A DNA stretch of 64,000 nucleotides from Heterotrichella gracilis (GCA_032358255.1 JAULBX010028382.1:4329-68328); one strand, 5' to 3'; positions 48,657 to 61,188 are shown, counted from the first letter of the stretch. Program-made: numbers and translations. The notes: a model not told the origin generated them from the sequence alone.

Positions 48657-49627
48657 ACTCTATTTGGAAATTGCGTCTTAAAATCTTTCTCGTGCAGTCA
48701 CGAAGCCACGGCGTTGGTGTCAGCGTTAAAATGGGTCAGATACAAAACTATAGAACAAGATGTTGCTGTTTCGTTTCAAATCACCCTGTTGGTGCCAGCA
48801 ACAATTACGTTGCTGAATGACGAGACACGCGGAAAACAAGGGCTACAGTCGATTGCAAGTTGACTACGCCTGTATGTACCGTATAACGTTGTTCACCAGG
48901 TTTTTGTTGTGAATTATTCAACCCAATTCCGGAATATTGAATATTTTCCAGTGCCTGACTGCTTGCTTGTTACAGGTAAACCACTTTTAAGTTGAAGCTT
49001 CTTGAACACAGGTGTACGTTTCCAACGATACAAAGTGCAATATGTTATGTTTGCCCTCCGCTGCTGTTATGACATGGAGTGTATGCGAGTTGCGCCAGAG
49101 TAGCGCTGAGCTGGCTTTGGTAGATGGGCACAAAACAACAAAGACAACAAAGACAACAAAAACCCCACAGCCCAAAACTCCTATTCAGCTAGCTTGTTGG
49201 GTGCCAGCCTCAAGGCCTGGGTCTGCATGCTGGTGGCTGGTGGGCAGCTCGTGCTTCTGCATCCACGCCCGCATGGCAAGCGGTAGCCACTGCCGGTACT
49301 GCCTAGGTAGCCTACCCGCCACCACACCCACAACCTCCTTTAGGCCCCCTGCGCAGCACAGGCGAAACGGTGCTCAGTGAGAAGAAATGCACAGCGCAGG
49401 CGAGATGCAGTGTGGCCAGCGGGCAACATGGGATGCTGTTGGAATAAATGCATTAAGCGCGCCTATAAGGGTCTGTCAGAATGGTGCACAAATGTTTCAA
49501 TTTAACACTTCAATCCCGCATTCAGAGGTTTTTCCTGGACACCACGTGCGCCTGCCCATATTTGCACACCAAGCACAACCTGACGTTGAACCGCACCTCC
49601 CAAACGCATACTACCGGAAGCAAACAG
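48657..49627. other. Non-coding spacer with an acaaag microsatellite
   Basis: No exon is supported. A short tandem run (acaacaaagacaacaaagac) lies at 49133-49165. It should contain the promoter of the RAD51AP1-like gene and the 3' end of the NIPA-like gene. Confidence 0.55.
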
Positions 49628-52215
49628 TCACGCTCTTGACAATTGCATGTGCACATGTAATGCATCACCTTGCAATGCATGGGTCTTTGCCTCACCAGGC
49701 CCATTCGACAGCCCCGACACCCCCGCCAGTATCAAGAACCAGCTCAGCAGGCGCAGCGCCCTCCCCGACGTGCTGGTGGGCAGCGCCTCCCCTAGCGCTA
49801 GCAAGCCAACCAGAACCCCTGCACACACACACATCCTGCAGTGGTTTGCCGTCGGCTACTGCAGATGGTCACCTCAATGGAACGACATACAAGTTACAAC
49901 AATTGAGCAGCACAGTTCAATTAAATACCTCATCGATGCAACTCGGTCTCATGCTACAACAATGGCTTGTTCACCCTTGAAACCTTGGGTTTAGCCATGA
50001 AACCTAGACCCTGTGCACCCACCTGTGACCATGGACGACACCGCTGCGCACGTGCACACAATAACTGTGTTCCCGTCCTTGAGCCCTAGGGTCTGGAACA
50101 TGAACCCTGTGCTGGTCAGGCCGATGCTGCTCATGATGCCAAAGGGCACACCCAGGGTGAAGGTGCTGGCCAGCAAAAACCCTACACAGGGGACATCAAA
50201 ATTCACATGGTTTCTGTTTGATTCCAGGTAAGCAGGATTCGCTCATGCACCAATGTGCGGACCACCAATCAACTAGGCAGGATAAACACCCACACAAAGG
50301 CATGCGGGCCCCACTCCCACGAGCACCCCTCATCCATGCACCAAATGGTGCAATGCGACGCATCATGTAGGGTATGCAATGCAGCGGCCTGTACACCTGC
50401 CGTGCACGCTGCTGCTGACATACCAAAGCAGGACCCAGCCAGCAGGCCACAGATACACCACCACCACCACCATGTATGCGCCGCCACACCATCTGGTTGG
50501 AGTGGCGGTGGCAATGGCGCATGTGTGTTGGTGGTGACGAGTGCATGCATATGGTTGGGTGGTGCATCCTTGGTAGCATGCACACCTGTCCTGCACGCTG
50601 CCGCCGACATGCCGAAGCATGACCCTGCCAGCAGACCATAGCCCACAGACGCCACCCTCGGCTCTGGGCGCCGGTGCTTGGGCAGCCGCCGCTGCAGTAG
50701 GGCTGCCGCCACCCCTGCGGGGAGGCAGGCGCTGCAAGTTGGCAGGTGCAGTGGCGCAGCTATGGTGGTGCGCTGGTGCGATGGAGCATTCGTGCTGTTG
50801 GTGTGTTGTTGTGGGGTGGCGCAGCCATGTTCATTGATTGTGGTAGGGCATCCTTTGTGGCGGTGGTGCTTCATGGTAACGGTGGTTGTGGTTGTGCTTG
50901 CGGTGGTGGTGGCGCTGGTGCACCCTTGCATTGAGTGGTGGGAGTGCGTTTTCGCTGCACTCATCGCCTCCAGCACCATCGCGCACACCACCACAGCGGC
51001 CAGCAAGTCCATTACCTCTAAACCCTAGACCCTAAAACCTTGCACCACACCTATTGCCGCCAGCACCACAGCAAACACCACCACTGTCGCCAGCAGGTCC
51101 ACTGGCGGCTGCACCTCCTGCTCCTGTGCAGTGGCACCCAGCAGGAAGGTGCCCACGGCTGAGATGGACACAGCAACCCACTCTGGGGGCTGTAGCCGCT
51201 CCTGGGGACAGAAACGAGCGGGGTTGTGGGTGTTTGTGGGCATTCCTTTGCTCAATGCCCTCAAATGACTTGCTTGCTGTCACAAAGCAGGCTTGCAGCT
51301 GGACTGGTGTGTGGTGTGTGCAACGTTTTGGAGAGGGCGCGTGGCGCTACAGAAGTGGGTCAGGAGATTCTGACGGGGTGTACCGCTGGCAGTGCTGTGC
51401 CACATGCTACACAGATGGAGCTACTATGCCTTGGATATGAAGCAGTGGAGAGGTATGGCATGCGCTGCTGCAGAGGTTGCGGTGTGGTACGGTGGGGGTG
51501 CCGGGTTCCAACATGCAAGGGACAAGCAAGGGACCATGTGAAAGCCTTCCTTGTACTTAATTTGGCAGGCGAGGGGTGGTGCGCACGTCAGCAAGGGCTC
51601 ACCTGAAGGTAGAAGTGCGAAAAGACCGCCAGCGTCACCAGGCCGACGCCCGACACAGGCTGCACCACTGACACCTGCAGCCCACAAGGGGGGTGAAGCC
51701 TGCAAGACGCTTGCCTGGGTATCATAGTCTGGCACACTTCTTTGCTCACTAGGTGCCGTGCATGGCTTCCTGAAACTGACACCAGTCCGCCTTGCGGGGA
51801 TATGCGCATGGCTCAACCCAACGCGGGGGCCTTTCCATCACCTATGGTTTGGGGTATGGACTAAGGTGTATGGGGTGACCCCCAACAGATGAGGTGGACA
51901 ACAACAGTCAGCACACAAACTAGCAAGGCTGAACCTACATGCAACAGGGCATCCCTTCGAGCCATCCTGGTTGGCTATGGGGTGTTCAAGGGGTTGTGGC
52001 TTTACCGGTGCCAGGGCAAACGCAGCAATCATAAGCAGGCCCCCCGTCAGGTCAGCCAGGAAGCCAGTCAGCCAATCCCTGGACAGAAAGTACTGCTGCA
52101 CGATCTTGAACTCCAGGCTGAGCCTGGGCAGCGATTTGGTGGCATCTTTCTGCAGCGCCTTGCCGATGTTGTTGCCCGTGGAGGCCAACAACGTGATGGC
52201 GATGGCGAGCCACAT
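49628..52215 (-). CDS. NIPA/DUF803 family membrane protein (probable Mg2+ transporter)
   Basis: Exons in minus order, 52215-52006, 51674-51603, 51201-51051, 50714-50586, 50181-50023 and 49818-49628, join in phase to 303 aa. The family belongs to the drug/metabolite transporter fold and includes magnesium transporters of endomembranes. Visible: MWLAIAITLLASTGNNIGKA in the first helix, GLLMIAAFALAPVSVVQPVS, FYLQERLQPPEWVAVSISAV, GYGLLAGSCFGMSAAACRTG, FMFQTLGLKDGNTVIVCTCA and a last helix LLSWFLILAGVSGLS, giving eight or nine membrane segments. The tail after GPGE could be an intron reading through (donor-like cctg|gtgagg at 49689), so the last 20 residues are uncertain. Divergent with the JMJD5-like gene, 661 bp away. 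Confidence 0.88.
50392..50454 (-). repeat. Echo of the 3' end of NIPA-like exon 4
   Basis: It encodes CGLLAGSCFGMSAAACTAG against YGLLAGSCFGMSAAACRTG, followed by a donor-like gtgtac. Of 18 codons, seven differ synonymously and three by replacement. It stays in frame with the exon through the intervening 130 bases, and no acceptor lies directly before it. Confidence 0.93.
50945..51046 (-). repeat. Telomere-like tract and echo of the 3' end of NIPA-like exon 3
   Basis: Directly after the exon 3 donor, in gene sense, comes ggttttagggtctagggttt agag. It is followed by 60 bases encoding VMDLLAAVVVCAMVLEAM, resembling VDLLATVVVFAVVLAAI of the exon. Confidence 0.9.
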
Positions 52216-52876
52216 GGCATTCGCTCTCCGCTGGCTTCACATGACTGGGGAAAAAGCACTCGCGACAGCATGCACTCGTGTATAATGTCACAGGAGAGAC
52301 GCGCGCCCGTCCCCTCTTAACCCCTGCCCTTGTATTCTGTAAGCATGCAACCAGTTCTTGGAGCAGCAGGTTCAAGCAGTTGAATACTGATACTGCCCGC
52401 TGGCAACAGAAGAAGAGTTGAACAGATACACGCACGGCGCAACGTTGTCGATACCCAGGGCCTCTTTACACCTGGCGTCAGCCCACTGTATGTAGTTGTG
52501 CACGTTTTGCTTCTTTGAAAAAACAGGCATGCACGATAGCAGGCACTGTGGATTCTGCACCAAGATGTGCTTACCAAGATGTTTCCCCTCGACTTGGAAG
52601 AGAAGGGCCTGTTCCAAACAAAGTCTTGCCTTTTACTGCCGTGACGCACGCCACCTTCAAAGCAGCTAGTAGGAAATCTCCCCTAAATATACGGCATGCA
52701 TAGGCAATGCATGCATATTACCCTGGTTTCACCATGGCAATGTCATGCGCAGTCTCTCGTCTTAACTGGTCGCCCGGTCGTAATACGTAGCCCATCTCAT
52801 TAATTCTCTGAACCAAGCATGCAACCGAAGAACGGAACCGCACCTTAAGGGGTACAACTTGCGTATCACCCAGACA
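52216..52876. other. Divergent promoter region between NIPA-like and JMJD5-like genes
   Basis: No exon is seen. gcatgcataggcaatgcatg cat lies at 52693-52715, about 160 bp before the JMJD5-like ATG. Confidence 0.5.
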
Positions 52877-55587
52877 ATGCGGCATGTTGGGAGTCGGGCG
52901 CTGCGGCTGGCCCCCCACCGCAGCCACACCTCCGCCGCGCACTCGCAGCAACACGGGTTGGCATCGCCTGTACCACGGTTTGAACTGGCACCCGACTGCG
53001 ATGTCGAGGAGGGCCTGCCCACACTGGGGAAACAACCCTTTGTCCTCCAAGGTACGACCCTCGGGAGGGTACTGCCATATGTATGGGGTACCACTTGCTA
53101 GTATACATCCCTGCTGTTTCAGACACACGAACCTACTGGATTCATCACCTAGCCCTGCTCAGGTCCTGCAGGCGTACTGCACACTGTGTCTATGGCTCAT
53201 ATTGATGGCCACACCCGCTGCAGGGTCAATGACTGACTGGCCAGCTATGGCGTGGACAGTTGAGGGCCTGCGAGCAGCATACGGTATGCAATCGGAAAGT
53301 CCCTCCACCTTCCCAGCACTCACCACCTTTGGCATCACATGCTGGGCACTCCCAAACCCTAAACCAACGAACAAGAACCCTAAACCCTAACTTTAAAGGT
53401 ATAACCTGCTGCACGTGCCCGCCTGGAGGAGCGCCAAATCCTACACCCCCTGCTGTTAAACCCTGGTCCCAGAACCTGCTCCAAGCAGGTGGCTACCCAG
53501 AGGATAGCTCACCCCTAAACCCTAAAACCCCCACCCCACGCAGGCGCCTGCCTGATGCCGCTACAGCAGCCTGTCCAACCCCTCAGGGGAGCCCAAAACC
53601 CTACACCCAAAAACCCCTGCCTGAGCATTCAACCCTGACCCCAGGCCTTGTCCCTGCTCCCCCCCTGGCAGGTGCCTGCCCGGTTCCTGTTGAGTCCAGC
53701 AGCGGTGGTGCCGACTACCGCAGCATGTATGACCCCCTCAGGGCACGCAGGGGCCATTTTGAGGAGGGGAAGCTGGTCCCCCTGGCCACGGTATTGGACC
53801 AAATGGCGCCACCCGGCGGCAACATCCTACGGAGTAGGTGTGCCGGTGGCTGGGGGGAGCGTTTGAGTTTCCCCTAAAATCCGAAGGCTAGTTGCTTGGG
53901 GACAATAACATGTCGCCAGAGACCAGATGCATAGGGACAATACCTATGTGGCTGGTTCCCCAACTGTACCTGAGTTTGCGTTGTCGACGTTGCGCATGGC
54001 CCCTTCCAAAATCACCTGTGCTACACTTGTTCGGCAGCCTGCCATGCACCATTTGGCAAAAGGGCAACAAATGACACCATTTGGCAAATGCCACCCTCCA
54101 TTTTGGCACATGCTTGGGGCAGCACTGTGCACAATCAAATTACGCAATAGCATCAATTCAAGAGGATACCACATTATTATATCACAGTAAATATATCCTC
54201 CTGCAGTCGCTACCTGACATCCCCATCCCCTTCAAAGGATCAAACACCCCCGTGCCCCTCCCCGCTCCCTGCCCTTCCCCACTCGATTCCCCACCGCCTG
54301 CAGCCCCACCACCCCCACCTACTACCTAGCCCAAACCGACATCCTGCGCCACATCCCTGAGCTGGCACCCGCCATACCGCTCCCCCCTTACCAACAAGTG
54401 GCGCAGCGCCTGCACCGATGCAACGCCTGGCTGGGGCCCGCAGGCACAGCCACCCCCCTGCACAGGGACCCATACCACAACCTGCTGTGCCAGGTGAGTC
54501 CTTGCGGAGGCAGAAAGAACAATAATGCATGTATTTCTTAGTGCAAAGGGTGTATGCACAGTGTTGTAACAATCGCAGTCCTAATTGACTTATAAGCTTG
54601 TGAGCTGGTTACCTCTGGCGCAGAGTGCCACTGTGGTAATTTTGGCTTTGCGGATTTGGTGGATTTGGTGCATTATGAGATTGACCCTTTAACCCTATAC
54701 TCTTAAGTGGCTGCCTGTCCCTAAGGGTTAAGCTCTAAGTAAGAACCTTTAGTGTTGGCTGCTTGTCCATCAGATACAAGGCACCAAGGGGTGTGCGCCT
54801 GTACCATGGGAGTATACCCTAAAAGTTAAGACCCTAAGTAAAACCCCTTAATTACAGACCCATTGATTACAGACCCTAAGTAAACCCCCTTAATTACCCT
54901 TAAAGTCAAGACCCTAAGTAAAACCCCTTAATTGATTTTCCCGCAGGTGTGGGGCAGCAAGGGAGTGCGCCTGTACCACCCGCGCCACCACCAGCACCTG
55001 CACCCCTACACGCACATACCATTCCTGCGGAACACGTCCCAGGTGAGATTTATGTGTGTGTGTGTGTGTGTGTGTGGATGGGCTATGTAACGCACATGTG
55101 CGTGCCATGCTTGTTGCAATCGGCAAACGGTGTATCAGCAAATGTGGTATTCAGACTCGCCAAGTGGCACATGGAGCACTCGGTAGGTGTGAGGTATGTA
55201 AATGGCATGCAGATGGTATTGTGTTTGTGGTACTTCGAGTTGTAGGGCGCTTGCCATGCAAACCCAAGTTGAGGATCTCCATGTGGATGATCCCCAGTGG
55301 ATGATCCCCGTGTGGGTGCCCCAATGCTGCATAAACTGCACACCTGCACCAAAGTACCTCGCCAGTAGCCCTGTAGTCTCACCCCCTTGCTGTGCGCGCA
55401 GGCGGACGTGGTGTGGGATGCACACCCTGGCCAGCACCCTAGCGATACTGGGCCCCTCAGCCTGGCGGGTGTGCCCTACTTGAAGACGGTGCTGGAGGCT
55501 GGTGAGGTGCTGTACATGCCCCGCCACTGGTGGCACCACGTAACCGCGCTCACTCACAGCCTGTCCATCAACATGTGGTGGACATGA
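52877..55587 (+). CDS. JMJD5/KDM8-like JmjC 2-oxoglutarate oxygenase
   Basis: Exons 52877-53051, 53224-53283, 53672-53837, 54304-54493, 54947-55042 and 55402-55587 give 290 aa. JMJD5-type enzymes are Fe(II)/2-oxoglutarate hydroxylases acting on protein side chains. Order matches JMJD5: VPRFELAPDCDVEE...PFVLQG, SMTDWPAMAWTVEGLRAAYG, CPVPVE, YYLAQTDILRHIPEL, NAWLGPAGTATPLHRDPYHN, VWGSKGVRLYHP, GEVLYMPRHWWHHVTAL and a Trp-rich end. Predicted iron ligands are His187, Asp189 and His274. The N-terminal helical domain of animal JMJD5 is missing. Instead about 30 Arg/Ser/His-rich residues (MRHVGSRALRLAPHRSHTSA) could be an organelle presequence. The exon 3 donor (gtag|gtgtgc) was chosen because only it keeps the frame. 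Confidence 0.9.
53354..53660 (+). repeat. Telomere-like tracts in JMJD5-like intron 2
   Basis: ccctaaaccaacgaacaaga accctaaacccta at 53356-53391 and cccctaaaccctaaaacccc at 53511-53530, plus single ccctaca/ccctaaa words. They are dispersed, not a long array. Confidence 0.8.
54640..54940 (+). repeat. Echo of JMJD5-like exon 5 and ccctaagtaaa repeats in intron 4
   Basis: 54769-54808 (catcagatacaaggcaccaa ggggtgtgcgcctgtacca) resembles the acceptor and first 35 bases of exon 5 (54947). It is followed by three copies of gaccctaagtaaaacccctt aatta between 54826 and 54936. Confidence 0.85.
55052..55077 (+). repeat. TG microsatellite in JMJD5-like intron 5
   Basis: About eleven consecutive tg units, 10 bases downstream of the exon 5 donor. 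Confidence 0.95.
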
Positions 55588-56761
55588 TGGCGGTGGCGTG
55601 GACCATCGGCAGCCATTTTGACCCTGTTTTGGCGGCATGGAATGGGGTTTGTTCCTGGTTGTGCAGGTTCATGGTGTCTGGTTCGGATTGGCTGGTGCTT
55701 GGACTGGTGTAGCTTCAACTGGAGACTTTGCATCAGAAACAAAAGGGTCCACCGTTGCCATGGTTGGTTAGAGTCCAAACTGTGCTAGTGGGTATTAGGG
55801 TTTTAGGGTCTTGGGTGGGCCATGTTTTGGTGGCCACCGGTTCAGGGTTTGGGGTTTCAACTTGAAATTCAAGCTTTTGGAATCCGATTGTTTTGTGTTC
55901 TTGCACCCTCCTTTGTAAAAATAGAGCTCCTGCAGTCAGAGTAGGTGTTATGACGTGTGTTTCGACTCCGTCTCCGAGGCGACTCTTCCACTGAACGGGA
56001 TCCCGGGCATGACATTGCAACTACAAAATACACTAATGCTTTTGGGTTACAAGCAGGCTCAATACAAAGTGCCTTCGCCCAATTGAACACAGGTTACCCA
56101 ACGGGACCCACTGTTGGGTTCTGGTGCACGTCTGTTGGCATACTCAGCCCCGAAAGGCTACTTGACCTAGGGGCAGTTTGAAAGCCTAATTTGGATGTTT
56201 GGAGGCCCTGCGACGTTTAACACCCCTTGTCCGTCCCTTTTGGGTGCGGTCCCTGCTACGAGGTTGTGGGATCTAACATCTTCGGCGTGACGTCCACCGG
56301 GTGACTGTCCTGATGAGGGAGTCTACATAGGTGAGGTTCAATACACACTGGGTACGCACGCTGTATATCGAACTTCAACCCACCCACAACGTCCTTTGCG
56401 TCGGCGTTCGCCCTTTTCATGGTCTCCTCCGTCTATGGGTGCTGGCATTTCAGACACTGAAGCAGCAATTCTTGAAACATCCAACATCCTATTATGCCAT
56501 CCACCATGCATGCAGCTGCACAGCACACCGCAGTAACCCCCACCAGCTCCCAACAGTCCCACCACACGGGAAAAACAACCAAACAACCCCACCAGGGTTC
56601 TGGTTTGACCTATGGCAACCCCAGCCCTTTCCTGAAACACCCAACGCCCTCATCCACCAGGAAACCCACTTCCACCATCCATGGCGCGTCAAAACCCACC
56701 CCAATAACCCACCACCAGCTCCACACCAGCCCCACCTCACGGGCACAACCACCCCTCAGCC
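55588..56761. other. Non-coding spacer
   Basis: No supported exon. The first part after the JMJD5-like stop is its 3' flank, containing ggtattagggttttagggtc at 55791-55812. The segment 55960-56330 is unique and unexplained. Confidence 0.55.
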
Positions 56762-58667
56762 ATGGAGACCCGGGCCAGCAAGGATGCGACCCAGGACACC
56801 CCCTTCAGCCTGCACACCCCACCCCTGCTCAGCACCCTGGCCAAGCTCACCCCCCTCAAGCGCTCCAGGAGCCCGATGGAGGTCAGGCTGCAGGAGGTAG
56901 CTCGTGGGTCCTCAGACGTGATGGACGACGACATGCTCCTGGACAACTTCCGGGCGCAGAAGCGGTACCTGAGTGAGGTAAGGGTTGCGCAAAAAACCCT
57001 AGGCTTGAAGCACGCTGGATGTACAACAGTGCTGCATCCACCCTTGCTCCATAGGTAACCTACAGCATGACCCCGCACACCATGGAAACCCCGGCATCCA
57101 GACGCAGCATCCCAACTCCCCCACCCACCCGCCCCCCACAGGTGATGTCAGGCGGCCTCACAAGGTTCCGCCTGGACGAACCCCCCCTGCTCCAGTCCCC
57201 GCCCGCTGCTGCATCCCCCACGGGGGCCAGCATGATGACGGACCGGGATGCGGGTTCCCTCCCCACCAGCCCCTCCCCTCCCTCCCCCTTGCTCAGCCCT
57301 ATGGACACGGGGGTGCTGCAACCACACCCCCACAGGCACCCCAGCACCCACCACACAGGTAGGTCTGCGCTCAATGCAAGATGGGTACCGTACACCCCAC
57401 CGCTTTGTGAAGGGCGGTGATTGTCAGCCACTCTCAGGACCGCAGCAGAAATGGTCGCCTAGGGTGATGGCAGTGCTTCAAAGATGTGCATAATGAGCGC
57501 ATTGCTGGGTTGTGTTGCATTAATGAAAAATTGCAATCAGCGCTTTTTATCCAGCTTCACAGGGCCACAAATTTACAAGAATTAACCATGGATAGTCATT
57601 GTCTCCTGTTTATGTCCCCCCGAGAGCAGAGGTTGAACTCCAGACAAGGAGTACAGTATGGAACGTCAGCCATCGCGGCTCCAGTTCAGCCCCGGCCCCC
57701 ATCCTTAACCATGCACAACCCCCCCCATTCCGCAGGCTGCCACACCCCCCCCTGCCCCTCCTTCGCCTCCGCCCCCCCCTCCAGCGTGGCGGCCAAAGCT
57801 CGCGAGCTGGAGCGCCTGGAGAGGATGCCCCCCTCCCCCTCCGACCCCCAACTGGCTGGGTCAGACCTCCGCAGGGCAGCCCTCTTGCGCTCCCTCATGC
57901 TGCGGGGCCAAGGGGGGCACACCCCGGAGGCGCTGCGGGTGCACACTATGGGGGGTGGGGGCAAGGGTGGGGAGGGCGAGGGGGAGACGCCGCGGGGGGG
58001 GATGCGAGGGGAGGGCACGGGCGCGGGCGGGGCAGGGTTTTGCGAGGACTCGCCTGGCGGGTCGTGTGCGGGTGTTTCCCGGTGGGCGAGCAAGGGGAGC
58101 AGTATGAGCGTGGACGGGAGCATAGGGACAGGTGGGCGGTGGGGTGGGTAATGATGGTTGTGTGGGGTGTGTGCTGAGGTGGTGGTGGGGTATGGGGGGT
58201 GCAAGCCGCTCCACCCTTGCGATGGAGTTGTGCTTGTAACCCAGCATATCATCAGCTTTGCCATCCACCCCAGACTTGCATACCATACTCTGCACCCTGC
58301 AGCTGTACAAAGCATGTCAACCCCTGCACCATCCAAAGCCCTGCACCAACACCCTAAACCCTAAACCCAAATATACACGCCCATTTACTGTGACTCCCCC
58401 ACGCCTCCATCGACCCCTTGACACATCTGTCAAATCCATGTGCATAGCTCCCCACCACTTACCACCACCACCACCTGGCTTCCCCCCTCCCCCCGTCCCA
58501 CAGCCAGCTACGATGGCGAGATCCAGAGCAGCGCGCGCCCCCCCTGCAGCCCGCGGGTGGGGGTTGGGGGGGAGGAGGGGGGCTTCAGCTTCCGGCTGCA
58601 GCCAGAGCGGTCCTTCGAGGTGCAGGGGGCGCTGCGGGAGGAGGGGGGGAGGGGGCGGGAGAGCTAG
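56762..58667 (+). CDS. Unrecognised protein, proline/serine/glycine-rich
   Basis: Exons 56762-56977, 57142-57358, 57736-58131 and 58504-58667 join in phase to 330 aa; start context cagccATGgag. The most structured part crosses the first splice site: SDVMDDDMLLDNFRAQKRYL, then SEVMSGGLTRFRLDEPPLL, predicted helical. A second conserved-looking segment is AAKARELERLERMPPSP followed by SDLRRAALLRSLMLRG. The rest is low-complexity Pro, Ser, Gly and Thr. LTPLKRSRSPMEVRL may be a basic phosphorylated segment. I recognise no family. Clean phase, codon bias and splice sites support a real gene; earlier 5' exons are possible. Confidence 0.72.
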
Positions 58668-61188
58668 CAGAGGGGAAGGGCGGTGGTCACATGGCAGGCA
58701 AGGGAGTCGCCAAGTTATCGCACTCGCAAGGGGTTTGAATTTTCAATGCAAGCCCCGTGCCTACTAATACAAGGTACTGCAAATTGCTTACAAAGAAATG
58801 TGCACTGTTACAACTTACAGAGAAATGTGCACTGTTACAACTGATGGCCCTTGGTATGCGAACCTTGAGGAGGCAGGAGGACTTGAATTGCGCTCGGGAT
58901 CCCAATAGAAGCTGCTGCAGGGTGATGTATTAAAGCCCTCCTGGCTGAGGGCGCCCTGTCCGTGAATCCCAATGGAAGCAGCGTGATGTCTTGAAATTAT
59001 ATCATTTCCTCCTGCTGGAGCGCCGCCACATTTCCATACACACTGCGCATTTTTGCAAGCACCAGCGTTCCACATTCTGCTCCCAGCCGGTGTCACTGAC
59101 AGCAATGCTGCAATGCGTTTCCCTTCCTTTTTCTTCCTTTATTTCCATTTTTTTCTCGGCTGCCATTGTCACAGTGGGCACACTCCTGTGCTGCCTCAAT
59201 TCTTTCCCCATGGGCAACTAGCCAGTAACTGTGCCGGGTGACACGGGTGTTACAAATGCGGAGTGCCACGTACCACTGGTGCACACATGCTTATTAATAA
59301 TGAATTCATACCCATCATGCATGATGCATGTACTGCACCAAACGTTGAAATCAGCCAGCTGGACCGGGTGTTGATCCCCTTTGCAACATTTAATTGTGCA
59401 AAGTGGTACTCAGTATTGAATAAGGGGTATGTACCATGGGAAAACCTGCCCAGGTCGCCTACCAGGTAATGGAGGCATTGCCAAGCCGGTTTGATCAGTG
59501 TAAAACTCTTAAAATTTAATAATATTCAATATGATATTGAGACTAATCATTGTTTCAAGCTGACAGTTCCCCGCACTACACTTTGGAACCTGGTTTGCAG
59601 GGCCCGGCCTGGCGCTCTGCCATGAAACCCTAATGTAGGGTACAAACGCACACCATATATGGACCACAGTCCTGGTCACCAGGACCTGGTATTGGCCCTA
59701 AACATTATTCCATAGTACATAAAACAGATTAACATGGCGAACCGTTTGATCTTGGCCAGGGTGGGATCTCAATATCCAGATTGAGCCGATTCAGCTTGAC
59801 ACGGCGTGATCCAATGATGCACGCGCTGGAAAAAACAGGGGAAAAGTCCGACAGAAGTTGCAATGTTGAGCCACACCCACTTGCAAACAGTGACTGCTAA
59901 TGGCAATTTAATCAGAAATGGCCATACATAACCTGGCCACCCAACCAGCAGTTCAAAACCAATTGGAGGCATCGGGAGCGCTGGATGTCAAGAGCAATCC
60001 TATCCATTGCCCACTAACCACACCTAAGAACCTAACCCATCAACTCGAGTAAGCAGCAACCATTTAAAGCGGGGGAGGGCTGCTGGGCACCACCCGCTAT
60101 GCACGCATGACTTGCAACAGCAGCATGCATGGTACATACACCGCCACTACCCACCCCTCGAGAAGGAGGTTCATTCGCCCAAGGGTTCCATGTGGCCCAG
60201 CCTCACGATACGAAAAATCACCCTAGAACCCTAAAGAAACGCCCCCCGCCGCCGGCCACCAGTACCGCAGCACGGCAGCCCTACTCAAAATCAAATGGGC
60301 GCTTGCACAGACATGCATGATGTGGTGCGTTGTATGCAAGCCTGGCCTCCAGAGATCCATCATGCTTCGCTGCAGGTGACGTGTGGCAGCTAGGCTGGGG
60401 GCACAGTTTGGAAGAGGGGGGAAGGGGTAGAGAGCGTCGTGGGAAAAGTTGGGTGACAATGAGCTAGAAAGTGGAGAGCTTGCGAGGGGTTGGACCCCAA
60501 AAGATGGTGCCTGTTGTGCACGTTGAGAACATCTAAAGGTACATGATGCTACCGGCGGTAAGAGCCACCATTCCTTGCCACGCACCCTACCTGAAGAGAT
60601 GCGTGTGTTTAAATGGGCTGGGCGGCCTACGAGCGCTCGCACAAATCACCGAGGGTGCTCTAATTGGGGCAGCGTTGAGGGAGATAAAGTACCTAAAGCT
60701 TGGGATCGGTACCACATCCAGAGGGGATGAGACTATGATAAGAAGAAAAAATATGGCGCACCTCACAGTCCTGCACTGTGTGCCTGAGGCTCGCGCAGCG
60801 TTCCCAAGGGAGGAGCAAGAGTAATAAATAAACGCCACCCGCCTGCGTATGGCCCCCTCAGGGGCCATTTGGTGGATGCGTGGGGGGGCACCGAATGAAC
60901 CATGCAGGCGGTGGGGCGGGGTAGGACACCGGCGAATGGCCGCTGCACCTCAGAGACCCTGCTCCATCCTCCCTTTGAAGCTGCACGTGTGACCGTTCCA
61001 GGCTGCGCTGGCACACTCCAGCTCTGGCTGCCCCCCAGTGTACGCCCTGAACCCTAACCCTAAACCCTACCCAGGGGCCGCCCCAAACCCCTGAACCCCA
61101 CCCAGGGGCCGAACCCCTGAACCCCAATCCTAAATCCTACACAGCCGCGCAGGGCCTCGCCACCCCCAACACCCCCCACCGGTGGTGG
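58668..61188. other. Non-coding spacer between convergent genes
   Basis: No exon is supported. A 25-bp tandem duplication (agaaatgtgcactgttacaa ctt) lies at about 58793-58843, atgatgcatg-type palindromes at 59315-59332, and aaccctaaccctaaacccta at 61046-61066 beside the 3' end of the last gene. Confidence 0.55.

Noticed and set aside
56300-56335. ctgatgag core suggesting a hammerhead ribozyme
   Set aside because: No GAAA partner segment and no stem II or III pairing found nearby.
60543-61127. Extra 3' exons of the last minus-strand gene or a separate small gene
   Set aside because: Frames are open but Pro-rich with no conserved feature; the splice option before the stop at 61189 cannot be chosen from sequence alone.
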